This document shows, piece by piece, positions 10,607 through 19,770 of a DNA stretch of 30,590 bases; position 1 is the first letter of the stretch, and the number at the start of each line of letters is the position of its first letter. This stretch comes from Chara braunii. Taxonomy: Eukaryota > Streptophyta > Charophyceae > Charales > Characeae. The position numbers and the translations under genes were made by a program. Location: positions 440,669 through 471,258 of the forward strand of contig BFEA01000427.1 of assembly GCA_003427395.1 (NCBI GenBank), written 5' to 3'. The notes under the pieces are model-generated. The model was not told the DNA's origin. It did no database searches and worked only from the letters and a program-made list of their open reading frames with translations.

Positions 10607-10677
10607 TGTGATGGCTCCAATCTTATAAGTGGGGAGCTGCACTTGCTGGAAAACGGGTCCAGCGCCCCTTATACAAA
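10607..10677 (-). mobile_element. LINE tail fragment in reverse orientation, abutting LINE copy 2
   Basis: On the minus strand this carries stem-loop B (10645-10663) followed by the CTCCCCA..ATA..GGAGCC motif. There is no A tail. LINE copy 2 (+) begins immediately after it. Either LINE copy 2 inserted into an older tail fragment, or a 5' inversion occurred during insertion. Confidence 0.55.
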
Positions 10678-10679
10678 AT

Positions 10680-11474
10680 TAACGAACAGGGTAGGCCGGC
10701 AAAAATCTCCGCCCTCCAATGGCAAATTGCCCACCGATGCCTGCCAACGACTGGCTGGTTGATCACACGCACCTTGAACAGCAAGGAAGGGCACTCCCCT
10801 GGTGCCGAAGCTGCAGCCAAAATTTTCCCCGGAAAAGGCGCCCCGAGACGATTGAACACATCTTCTTACAATGCCCTACGGCCGTCTTGCTATGGCGATG
10901 GTGGGAGAGCATTTGGAGGCAGATTGTCCCAGGCCTATCATGGCCCTGGGATTGGAGGGCAATCTTGTTGGGGCACTGCCCCCAGCTTTCGGACGACACA
11001 TTTGTAGCAAATATGTTCTCCCTGGGTAGACGTACTGTTCTCTGGACTATATGGTGGAGAAGGTGCATTATAGAATTAGAGGGGGTGAGGGTGGAAGAGG
11101 GGGAAGTTACAGAGCAGATACGACTACTTTTTCAGCACGAGATTATGGCACAGTGGCAGAGCGTTAAAGAAAACCTGGAGCAGGTGCACAGCAAGATAGA
11201 CATCAACGAAATTATATCTCGGTTTTGTGTGAACTGGTTGGGGGGGAGGAGGGAGGGCTGGGTTGCAAGGGTAAGCTGGACAGGAGACAGTATGGACCAG
11301 CTGAAGAAAGACGGACATGGAGAGGAACGAGAGGGAGGATGGGAAAGAGATTATCAGCTTCACTTCAAGGACTGGATAAAGGTGGATCCCAGAGAACAGT
11401 TGAGGCCCGCCCAGGATTTCCCTGATCCCTTTCCCCCTCACCCGCTGGCTCTGGAGGAATACGTGGGGGACTAG
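10680..11474 (+). pseudogene. LINE copy 2 ORF2 C-terminal fragment with zf-RVT domain
   Basis: Aligns with the last quarter of copy 1 ORF2. The zinc-binding pattern is intact (CRSC...ETIEHIFLQC). Conserved flanking blocks include NDWLVDHT, LPWCRSC and DPFPPHPLALEE. A four-base deletion near 10744, relative to copy 1 near 6958, shifts the frame between the RPAKI..IAHRCLP segment and NDWLVDHT; everything after it (10719-11474) is open. The ATG at 10719 is only an internal codon. The fragment lacks endonuclease and RT domains, so it cannot act on its own. Confidence 0.88.
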
Positions 11475-11766
11475 AGGGGAACTAGTGGGAGGTTCTCTCT
11501 GCACTTCTTTCGGAACCTTTTGTTTTTTCTTTTTTTGTTTTTTTTTGTTTTTCTGTGGGTTTCTGTTCTCCATGCCTGGGGATGCTAGAGGTAAGTGACT
11601 ATATCTCCATCTGTACTTTTGACACCTCTTTGGGCATCTCCTTTGACATTCCTTTGAGATTTCTTAGATACTCTCAGACAATCAGACAATCTTAGACAAT
11701 CTTAGACTTCCTCAGAAGGATGTGCGGTAGAGTGACCAGGAAGGTGGGCAGGAGACCAAACAAGGA

Positions 11767-11786
11767 CTACTGGTGCCCCCCAGTAG
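11767..11786 (+). promoter_or_regulatory. stem-loop A of LINE copy 2
   Basis: Seven perfect pairs around loop TGCCCC. Compared with copy 1, the pairs three and six positions from the loop changed from C:G to T:A, so pairing is kept while sequence changes. Confidence 0.75.
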
Positions 11787-11956
11787 CCATGGTTGGGACC
11801 CTGCCCTGGGCCTTGATTTGGATAGCATAGGAGTGAGGGGACGCTGGACCCGGTTTCCAGCATGTTGCCTCTGAGGAAGTTCATTCTGTATAAGGGACGC
11901 TGGACCCGTTTTCCAGCAGGTGATGCTCCCCACCAATAGATGGAGCCTCTCCCCGG

Positions 11957-11994
11957 GTGGTAGTGGTGTCTGCTCATATCAGCACCACTATCAC
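11957..11994 (+). promoter_or_regulatory. stem-loop D upstream of the copy 2 A tail
   Basis: Twelve-base arms GTGGTAGTGGTG and CACCACTATCAC pair with one G:T wobble around a 14-base loop. Copy 1 has a shorter counterpart (8603-8620) at the same position relative to its tail. Copy 3 has none. Confidence 0.7.
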
Positions 11995-12035
11995 GGGTAG
12001 GAGCGTTCAAAAAAAAAAAAAAAAAAAAAAAAAAA

Positions 12036-12346
12036 GTTGTCAAAGAGAAATACCAGGACCTCAGACATATCATATTCTTGGACTGGCAGAAAAGAGTCTG
12101 TATAGCAACTTCACTGTCAGTGACTCAGTGGGTGTATGCTGGTTCAGAAGGCATTGGGCCTCGTGCCCCAATTTGGTCCATATTGATGGTTGTATACACG
12201 ACATTTCTTTTGATTTTTTTTTGTAAGCAGTTAGCAGAAGAATGAGGATGAATTTGGTTTTTGGTCCTTTTTGCTTTTGGTTTTTGGCCTTTCTTTTTGC
12301 TTACTCTTTTCTTTTACGGGCCTTCATGAGCACAGTACTTGTACAG
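12036..12346. other. intervening T-rich sequence, no gene seen
   Basis: Lies between the A tail of LINE copy 2 and the reversed A tail of LINE copy 3. The two tails face each other. Nothing recognisable apart from T-rich runs. Confidence 0.7.
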
Positions 12347-12419
12347 TTTTTTTTTTTTTTTTTTTAATTAGCTCCATTCTATTGGTGGGGAGCAGCACCT
12401 GCTGGAAACGGGGTCCAGC
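12347..12419 (-). promoter_or_regulatory. stem-loops B and C and A tail of LINE copy 3
   Basis: On the minus strand: stem-loop B (12419-12401, GCTGGA...TCCAGC), then GCTCCCCACCAATAGAATGGAGC, then a run of A (plus-strand T at 12347-12365). This is the same order as in the plus-strand copies, and it follows an ORF2 stop in the same orientation. Confidence 0.8.
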
Positions 12420-12557
12420 GCCTTACATAAAATTGACCTATGTCAGCTCCATACCTCAGATGCTACTGCCAGCATTGACTACCCCAGGAAGCTGGGGGGT
12501 TAACTGAGCAGCAGATAATGATTGCAGTAAGGAAGGCAGTTGTATATGCTAGTGGGG

Positions 12558-12583
12558 TCCTCCCCGGGGGGCTCCGGGGAGGA
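12558..12583 (-). promoter_or_regulatory. stem-loop A of LINE copy 3
   Basis: On the minus strand TCCTCCCCGG, loop AGCCCC, CCGGGGAGGA: ten perfect pairs. It differs from copies 1 and 2 at several stem positions by paired substitutions. Confidence 0.75.
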
Positions 12584-13242
12584 ACACCATGTCTGAATGT
12601 AAAGCTGTGGGTAATATCGTGATGGGTGGTTTGGCATTTTCAGGACAGGATCTCCGCCAGGGAAATGGCATGAGGTGGGAAACGGTCTGGGAAGTCCAAG
12701 GGAGGGCATAGCGGGAATGAGGGCTCTATGTTCGTCCAGTCTTAAAAAACTAGGCGGTAATCTCTCATTTCCTCCAAATCCCACTGTCCATCTCCCCTGT
12801 CTCCATTGTCTCCATTGTCTCGACTCCATTCCACCTTGGCAATCCACCCTTCTCTCTCCCCTCCTACCCAGTCTGTACAAAATGCTGTAATTGCTCTCCT
12901 AGCATCGCCAACTTGTATAAAATGGTCTAGTTGTGATTTTATATCCGATCATCTTTGTGTGAGTTCAAGCTGTACCTGCTGCTGAATCTGTTCCGTGATC
13001 GCTGCCCCCTCTACCCTCACTTTCTCCATGGCCAGGATACACCTCTGCCACCAAAGTGCCCATATCACCACCCTTCTTCCAAGTCTGTACATGTTCTTTA
13101 CAAAGGTCGCTGATTCTCCTGCCGTCGGCCAATGCCCAGCCAATATGGCTTGTCATCACCAAGGCCAAGGGACTTCAGAGTCCATTTTCTACCAGATGCG
13201 GTCCCACCATCTCCATGTGAGTTGAGCGATCGGACATTGTCT

Positions 13243-13293
13243 AAAAATGTGCTCAATGGTTTCCACCATAAAAATGTGCTCAATGGTTTCCAC
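13243..13293 (-). repeat. 27-base tandem duplication inside the zf-RVT domain
   Basis: Units starting at 13243 and 13270 share AAAAATGTGCTCAATGG.. exactly. On the minus strand the duplication is in frame and repeats the ETIEHIF block containing the zinc-ligand His. Confidence 0.9.
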
Positions 13294-14840
13294 TCTTTTG
13301 TGGGACGGGAAAAGACTCTGGCACCGCTGGCACCATGGCAGTAGCAGGCCCCTTTGTTCCAGGCTAGTGTGGTTTGTCATCTAGTCGTTTGTCGGCAGGC
13401 AGCGATGGGCTATCTGCCATTGTAGGGAGGTGATTTTCATGGACCCGAACTTTTGTTCCTTGAACCAGTGAATCGGTGTTAGGAGGGCACAGTCCACATT
13501 AAGGTGCCTAGCCCATCGATCGTTAACCTTGTCCCTCAGATGTCACTTCGGTCTAAGCATTATATAGGCCGATTTGACCGATAGTTGATAAAGGTTAATG
13601 TGACTAGCGTTGGGACCCCCCCCTCTTTCGGGGGAGCTTCCATGTCCATTCCAATGGATCTAGAGTCAGATCCTCGATCGTCGTGAATGGTTGGAACACC
13701 ACTCTCAGTCCTTTCTCCTCCAACACTGGCGCTCGTTCTGGTGATAGTGTAACATTCGATCAGGCCAATCCTCAACGGGGTCTCCCTACTTCCCACCCAA
13801 TCACCTTCTCTCAAGGTAGGGCCTCGTTTGGGAACTCGATACCACGCCAATGGGATGACTTCAATTAGGTTATCCAAAGAATCCTCCACGCGATGGCAGT
13901 ACCGTAGGATTTCCCGCAACTTATCAACTGTTTTCCACTCGTGTCTCTCGTTGTCCCAGAGATCCCCAACTCTAAGGATTCCTCGTTTGTCCCAGTTTTT
14001 CCAAGGCAGGGCTGAACTTAACATGGTGCAGCCCCTCAGGTCTGTCACCCATCGATTACCAAACAGAGGTTGCTGGTAGACATCCTCCCATTAGTCGGGG
14101 TGAGTCCTATCCGGGAGTGGGAGCCTGCGCCAAGAGTCCAGTAAAGATGGCCAAAAGGTGCCTATTGTCTGACCTCCTCCTTCTACCCCCTCCCTTCCTT
14201 GTGAGAGTTTGCGTGAGACCGTCCAAAAGCGGTCTTCAAGCCATGTCAACGGGTGTACCCCTTGGGGGGTTGTAGGGGCTAATCGGGCCAAATGCTCCAG
14301 GGCCAAGACACACCACGGGCACTGGGGGGCAAAGATAAGTCTTTTGACCCATTTTAACCGTAGCGCTCGCACTTGCATGGCAGGATCAATTATTCCCAAT
14401 CCTCCCCTCGCCTTGGGATGAATAATTGAGTCGCACACTACTCGGCTAATTGCATTGCTCTGCTCACAATCCCCCCTCCATAGAAAGGCCATCGTTTTGT
14501 TTCGAAACCTCCTCAGAGCATCTTTGCTCAATGGTCACAGTAAGGACTTGTACCATAGCGATGCAAGAACCACGTTGTTAACTACTAGTGCTTGGTCAAA
14601 CAAGGAGGTGTGCTTATTTCTCCAATTGTTTAGTTTTTGCTGAGCCGGGGAGCTGATTCATTCATCATTGGTAGGTGGGCGTCCCCTCATAGTCATGGAT
14701 ACCCCTAAGATTCTTACCGGAGCCTCAAGCCACATCCATGCAATGTGTGGCAACTCTGCGGGGCGCCCCCCTTGATGATGAATCCACCATCTTTGTGTCT
14801 TGCTCCCCCAGTCGACCGTCATGTCGAAAACCTTAGCAAA

Positions 14841-15655
14841 CTTTTTTTTTTTTTTTTTTGTGGGACAACTGCTCCAATCTATTCGTGGGGAGCAACACGT
14901 GCTGGGAACCGGGCCCAGCGTCCCATATAGAATATACAAATGATTTGAAATACCAGGGCCATTACCTGGCTTCGACTAAGAACAATATGAAAACTATGAA
15001 AAAAATTCAGGAAGATTTAGGAAAAACGTAGATAACTGTTGACCTATTGCTAGGCTACTCAAGCAGTAATTACTATGTAGGACAAGAACGCCACAAAAAT
15101 CATTCAAATGCTCAGAACCCCTGGAATCCTCGACAAAACACTCTAAAATTCTCTAACACTGTCTAATTCCCTGCCGAGCTCTCCCAGGCCTCATGCCCCT
15201 ACCCTGCCAGGTTACAGGGCAACACGACTCACCCCATCTACGGCCAGCGTCGTCCCGACAACATCCCTTGGTTTTCCCTTGGAATGCCCGACCCAAGGCA
15301 TCCCCAGATTTCTCTACCAGGCCTCACGCTCCTCCTACCAACAGGTTACAAGGCAATCCCTCAACACCGGTCAGCGTCGTTCTGGCATCGAAAAACTGCA
15401 GGTCCATGAATATAACACCATCAAAGATGCCTAAAATGAGTTGCAAGGAGTACCCAGAATCCTAAGGCATTCTCAAGGGTCTTTTTTTCATAAAAATGGA
15501 GAAAAAAAATTAAGAAGACCTCCCCCTGCCAGCATTGATTGCCCCGGAACTAGAGGATTAACTGAGCAGGGACGCCCTTTGATGATAGGTCTTTTTTTTA
15601 GAAAAAATTGAGAATAACTTGCACCAAGTACTGATGAAAACATCCTCGAAAGGGC
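14841..15655 (-). mobile_element. retroposed LINE 3' end inserted into LINE copy 3
   Basis: Interrupts RT sequence of copy 3 between MEEI (near 15680) and the VFDM..DWG block (near 14825). On the minus strand it ends in stem-loop B (14919-14901, GCTGGG...CCCAGC), the CTCCCCACGAATAGATTGGAG motif and an A tail (plus-strand T 14842-14859). Near its other end, 15525-15575 resembles the 3'UTR of copy 3 (12465-12520; GCCAGCATTGA.., TTAACTGAGCAG). It is therefore most likely a 5'-truncated LINE of the same family carrying only 3'UTR. The 5' border is approximate, and I see no clear target duplication. Confidence 0.7.
15184..15387. repeat. imperfect direct duplication
   Basis: Units at 15184-15260 and 15317-15387 share CCAGGCCTCA.GC, CAGGTTACA.GGCAA and GTCAGCGTCGT-like blocks. 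The period is about 133 bases. Confidence 0.75.
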
Positions 15656-16308
15656 TAATAGAAGAAATATCTATCGGATTTCCTCCATGTTGTGGTGTGT
15701 GGCCCCCGCCATTATTGTGAGGTCATCTGGGAAGAGGGAGCACATGGGGATTGCCTCCTCCGAAATGTGTGTGATTTGAATTTTAGTGATGTTTTTGTTT
15801 GCCTTGAGGTTGGCAACCAATGCCTCCATGATAATCAGAAAAAGGAAGGGGACAATTGGGTTCCTTGGCGTACCGACCGCTTCAACCGTAGGGGCGGAGC
15901 CAGACATCCGTTGACTTGGACGCAGGTGGTTGCATTCTGGTGTAGGATTCGTATCTACCGCCTGAAATCTGACTCGAAATTCATTTTTTCCAAGCATTTG
16001 TTGAGAAAGAGTCAGTCCACATGGTCATAGGCTTTTTCAAAATCAATAAAAACCAGGGGCATGTTTTGGGGGGAATATCTTGTGAGCTGGAGAATCTCAT
16101 GGACTAAAAAAATATTCTCTTGTATATTTTTATTTTCCATGAAGCCTTTTTATGATGGATGAATAATGTCTTCCGTTACCGGGATCATTCTATTAGCTAA
16201 GGTTTTAGATAACATTTTATACACAACTACCATTTCGTCAAAATGAACATTTTTTATTTTTTTAACGAAATTGAAACCGAGTTTTTTCAATTTTTTTGGT
16301 CGAAAACT

Positions 16309-16586
16309 TAGGTAGCAGTGTAGCACGACTTATCTCGCCGGATAATCTGGTCAGATTATCTGGCCGGATTATCGGGGGTTAGGATTATCCAAAAATCCGG
16401 ATGATTAAAAAAATGCTAGAAAAATGCAAAAAAAAAAAAAGAAAAAAAAAAGCGATATTTCACATGAAAAATACAATAGAACTACGTTCTTATTTCATAA
16501 AAATCTTGATAGGTCATGGAAGCATTGGAAGGGTTCAAAGGGGGTAAGATAGGGAATAAAGGGGTTTAAAAGGGGGATGCTTAATT

Positions 16587-16647
<61 letters not shown>

Positions 16648-16863
16648 AGATATAAAAAATGGTCTAAAGTCAAAAGTTGTTCGTATCATTGTTATGAACA
16701 ACATATTGTTTTTCAGGGTTTTTTAAATTATTTTTTTTTCGATAAAAAAAAAAATTATTTTGCGTAGGGCTGGATTTTTCATATCCGAAATTAATCCAGA
16801 ATTTTTATCCGGATCAAAAATTTCAGATGAAATTGGCCTGCCGGATATCCGGATTTGCTCCTA
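16309..16863. mobile_element. 555-bp nested non-autonomous element with 10-bp target duplication
   Basis: Flanked by GTCGAAAACT (16299-16308) and GCCGAAAACT (16864-16873), a 10-base duplication with one C/T difference. The ends are short inverted repeats TAGGTAGCA and TAGG-AGCA. The subterminal regions are rich in GGATAATC/ATCCGGAT motifs in both orientations, a common feature of cut-and-paste elements. It contains a T57 run (16590-16646). It carries no coding capacity. The opposite arm of the outer element lacks this insert, which confirms it arrived later. Confidence 0.75.
16590..16646 (+). repeat. poly(T) tract, 57 bases
   Basis: Uninterrupted T run inside the nested 555-bp element. Confidence 0.97.
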
Positions 16864-16879
16864 GCCGAAAACTTGTCTA

Positions 16880-17014
16880 AATTTTGCTGCTCCTGAGGGT
16901 CCGGCGTTTTAGAACGTCGGACCCCCTGGATGTATCAGGACTAAGTTTGAGACGAAATACATTCAGGGGGTCCGACATTTTAAAAACGCCAGACCCTCAG
17001 GAGCAGCAAAATTT
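16880..17014. repeat. large central hairpin of the foldback element
   Basis: Arms of about 56 bases (ATTTTGCTGCTCCTGAGGG.. and its complement) with few mismatches flank a loop of about 21 bases (16936-16956). The high arm identity suggests recent origin or arm homogenisation. Confidence 0.9.
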
Positions 17015-18959
17015 TGACGAGTTTCGGCCAAAAAAGTTGAAAACACTCTATTTCAATTTCGTTCAAAAAAATAAAATGCTTATTTTGACGAAATGGCAGC
17101 TGCACCACCGTGAGGAGTGTGATTTGTTTGTAATTGTTTATATCCATTTTGCCCTCTTTTTTAAATAGGAGGGTAAGTATCCTTTGACCCACCCTCTCTC
17201 CTGTGTACCATACTTCTTTGTAGAAGTTCATGACATCCTCACCCATAAAATCCCAAGTGGCTTCCCCAAAGTCCTTGGAAAAATCGTCAATTTTAGGTGT
17301 CTTCTCCTCCTTCATTTGTAGAATGACGGTCCATATTTTTTGCTTGGAGAGTGAGGTCTCTAGGACCTCACGCTGTTCAGGCGTCAACGCCCTGTCTACT
17401 GGTTTCAAGAACTCCCCAATTTCGTTGTTGTGGTATGGACCATCCGACTTATCCACATGCAAGGAGAAGAGGTTTTTATAGAAGTCGTATGTTATCTTTG
17501 TGCATCTAGTAATAGTCACGGTCGAGGTCGACTCCTCTTCTTGAGGGTCATAGAGGGCCTCGATTGTGGTCCTTTTGATCCGTGCTTTGGCTATGCTGAA
17601 GAAATGGAAATCCATCGCGCCTTCAGTTGAGAACCTGGATAATCTTGCCCGTGTTTTGACTCTCTGTCATTGGTACTGTGCGTGTTTCAGTAGTTGGGTT
17701 TTCAAGTTCTGTATTCGGGTTTGTAAGTCAAGGGTCCTTTGCTCTTGTCCTTATTGCTGTTCTTGCAAATTTTATTGTTGTTCCGTGTCCATAAGGTTTT
17801 GCATGATCATAATTTCTTGTTGATGACGCTTTGTAGTTAGATGTTTAGAATACTCGTTGCACTTCTTGGCCATGAAGAATAATCCGTTGTTAAATCATGC
17901 GACCTGAGAATCTTGTTGGGGGCAGCGGTCCTTCCAAAAATCCTAGGTTTATCGTAGGTACTTGTGAATGAAATTTAGGCAAAGCAAGGAGGTGTTGAGT
18001 TTGTAGTAGCTGGCCGCCTAGTCAGGTCGTTTGCGAAAGGTCCAAACCGTCATACACATTCTATGGTCCAGGCTAGGGTACGAGCTGGTTGCCAGTGGTT
18101 GGTAGTATTGTCGACGCTGTTAGCCCTCCTCCCAGCTCTTATGAGGCCAACATTAGGTCAATTCGGGACTCAGATAATCTGGAGGGGTCATTGCTTTGGA
18201 TACAGGTATACGCCCTTTCGGTTGGGTAGTTGCATTTGAAGGTATCAAACAACGAGAGACAGACACATAAGTCTCCTATCATTCATTCGTCCTCCTCTGC
18301 GTTATGTAAGGTAGTGGGAAGGACTCTCCATCGATCTAACCATCTAGTATCTGGTGCGACGTTCAAGTCCAATGTTAGGATTACTGGTATATTGGGAATG
18401 GGAACAACCTCAACCTTATCGAAAAAAAACTCTTCTTTCACGGGTTGTGTTGGGGGCGTACAGAGAGACAATGCACACCACTTCCCGCTCTAGCATGCCC
18501 AGCACTATAACCCATCGTCCCTCCTCTTTATCATTTTCCCAGCTTAGTACTTCCAACTAGGATTCGGGCGAGATCCACATTGCCACCCCAACGTGCCCCG
18601 AGCTGAGGGCGAAAGCTTGGTAGCTTTAGAAGGGTCAGGCTTGCTTATGTGCCCTATAGTGTTCCGGTGTGTCCATTAGGTGGGTCTCCTGCACACAGAC
18701 CACGTTCGTCCATGTCCTCCCCGACCCCCCGCATTAGGTCCCACATCACTTCGTTTTTTTCCTGACTACGGGAGGCTACACCGTTTGCATTAATCGACCT
18801 AATGTCCAGATCCGCCTGCTGGAGGGTGTGTTTCCAAGATTTGTTTTTTCCGTACACAACTTCTACCAAGTCCATGACAATCTGTGCACCTCTACCGACC
18901 ATCGCTTTGCAACTTTGACCACTCTTGTGCCTCCATCCACCCCTCTATTGAGGATATTT

Positions 18960-19770
18960 TTCTCAGTATCGTATACATGCATGTGAGCACGTCATCGGTC
19001 GGCCCAACACTACTAGGCTTTATTTTCTGTTGTTGGGTGTCCAAGAGTGCATTATGTGTGTGCCACTATAAGCCTGCATCCTTGTTGTCCTCAAACCTCA
19101 TATAGAGGTCCTTGACTCCTTGTAGGCCATTTTTAATTTCTCTGATGACACATTGATGGTGGTCATGGCCCCTGGTTCATAGTGGTCTGTGATAAAATCC
19201 TTGACTTCGTGAATCCTTAAAACCCCTTCCCTCTTCATATGTCAGTTGTGCAATGCCATTCCTCCATAGGCAGGGGTATACGGATCATTTGGCTCCGCGG
19301 GGGATAGGCCTAACCCCCATTTCTCTACCCCCTTCCTGATTGCAAGTACCAACACTTTATCCCCTTTCGACAGGTTTCTGTGGAACAACCCCTTCTCAAT
19401 GAGATGGCATAGTTTTGCCCGTTTTGAGGGCCCTATTCCTTCTGCTGCTTCTAGGGTCACGCCCTCTCCTTGCTCAGTTTATCCCGCTCGTCCAGTTCTC
19501 ATGTCCTGTTGCGTGTCTCCTTGCTGTGTCACCTGGTCCGGGGGGCATGGAGGAGATTTGTCAGTGCGGCCCTCTGGTCCCTCAAAATTTTATGGCGTTC
19601 CTGTTGATACAAGGTGCTGGAATTTTTTATGCACGCACCAACTCTAAAGCGTACCCGTTGCCAATCAGTTTCTCTGGACAGGCCTTGCCCTAAGGCTTGT
19701 TTCAGGCTAGGGCTCTCATCCAATAATGAAAACAGTTGAACATAGTAGTTTTTTGGGCATTGTTTTTACT
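18960..19770 (-). pseudogene. LINE copy 3 ORF1, C-terminal part
   Basis: Two recognisable blocks. The first, within 19529-19740, has LLDESPSLKQAL, matching LLNNSPTLRNAL of copy 1 near 2515-2550. The second, at 19242-19460, has LIEKGLF...LSKGDKVLVL...KWGLGL, matching copy 1 at 2757-2880. The zinc knuckle and N-terminal region were not found upstream, so the copy is 5'-truncated or too diverged to see. The conserved blocks show that ORF1 of this family has a folded C-terminal module after the zinc knuckle. Confidence 0.7.

Larger units (their letters stand above)
11475..12008 (+). other. LINE copy 2 3'UTR (structured)
   Basis: A T-rich segment (11518-11552) and several ATCTTAGACAATC-like duplications precede stem-loop A (CTACTGG-TGCCCC-CCAGTAG, 11767-11786), two stem-loop B units (11843-11861, 11899-11917), the GCTCCCCACCAATAGATGGAGC motif (about 11922-11943) and stem-loop D (11957-11994). 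Confidence 0.75.
10678..12035 (+). mobile_element. LINE copy 2, 5'-truncated
   Basis: Begins inside ORF2, just upstream of the zf-RVT domain (RPAKI-like sequence also seen in copy 1 near 6905). It continues through the ORF2 stop at 11472-11474, a 534-base 3'UTR with stem-loops A, B, B and D, and an A27 tail (12009-12035). 5' truncation is typical of LINE insertion. No clear target-site duplication was found. Confidence 0.88.
16224..17102. mobile_element. foldback DNA element (non-autonomous, TIR over 80 bp) inserted in LINE RT
   Basis: Ends match as inverted repeats beginning CA(R)CT(R)CCATTTCGTC. They continue with similarity for over 80 bases (AACGAAATTGAAA, TTTTTTGG.CGAAA) and then into the central hairpin at 16880-17014. 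No transposase is encoded. Removing it at CA(R)CT(R)CC, with a TG dinucleotide counted once, gives LINE coding sequence that matches the block TVVYKM of copy 1; this is how I chose the ends. The target duplication is not certain, so the superfamily is unassigned. The left arm is interrupted by the 16309-16863 element. Confidence 0.8.
12640..18875 (-). pseudogene. LINE copy 3 ORF2: endonuclease-RT-zf-RVT, split and degraded
   Basis: The start is ATG at 18873-18875 (MDLVEVVYGKN, matching MNDLETLYRKN of copy 1). The endonuclease start, DIRSINANG, is clear. Later endonuclease blocks are out of frame, and the GDFNA-equivalent has decayed to LDLNVA near 18330. RT blocks: EEKTPKIDD (near 17280), IDFEKAYDH (near 16040), and FPDD near 15740 in place of FADD. 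The RQGDP-like block is also altered. The zf-RVT region is at 13189-13380. It carries an in-frame 27-base duplication that repeats VETIEHIFM before the last Cys. The C-terminal end, with WVGGEREGW, lies at about 12640-12880. Numerous stops and shifts make it non-functional. Confidence 0.85.
12347..19770 (-). mobile_element. LINE copy 3, reverse orientation, diverged and interrupted by nested insertions
   Basis: Reading the minus strand: part of ORF1 (about 19770-18960), ORF2 start (18875), endonuclease (18875-18283), RT (17615-17103 and 16223-15660), C-terminal part and zf-RVT (14840-12640), ORF2 stop (12640-12642), 3'UTR with stem-loops A (12583-12558) and B (12419-12401), and an A tail (T run at 12347-12365). 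Two insertions split it: 14841-15655 and 16224-17102. It is more decayed than copy 1 but keeps several Trp residues where copy 1 has stops, so it is useful for reading copy 1's damage. The 5' end beyond about 19770 was not found. Confidence 0.88.
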
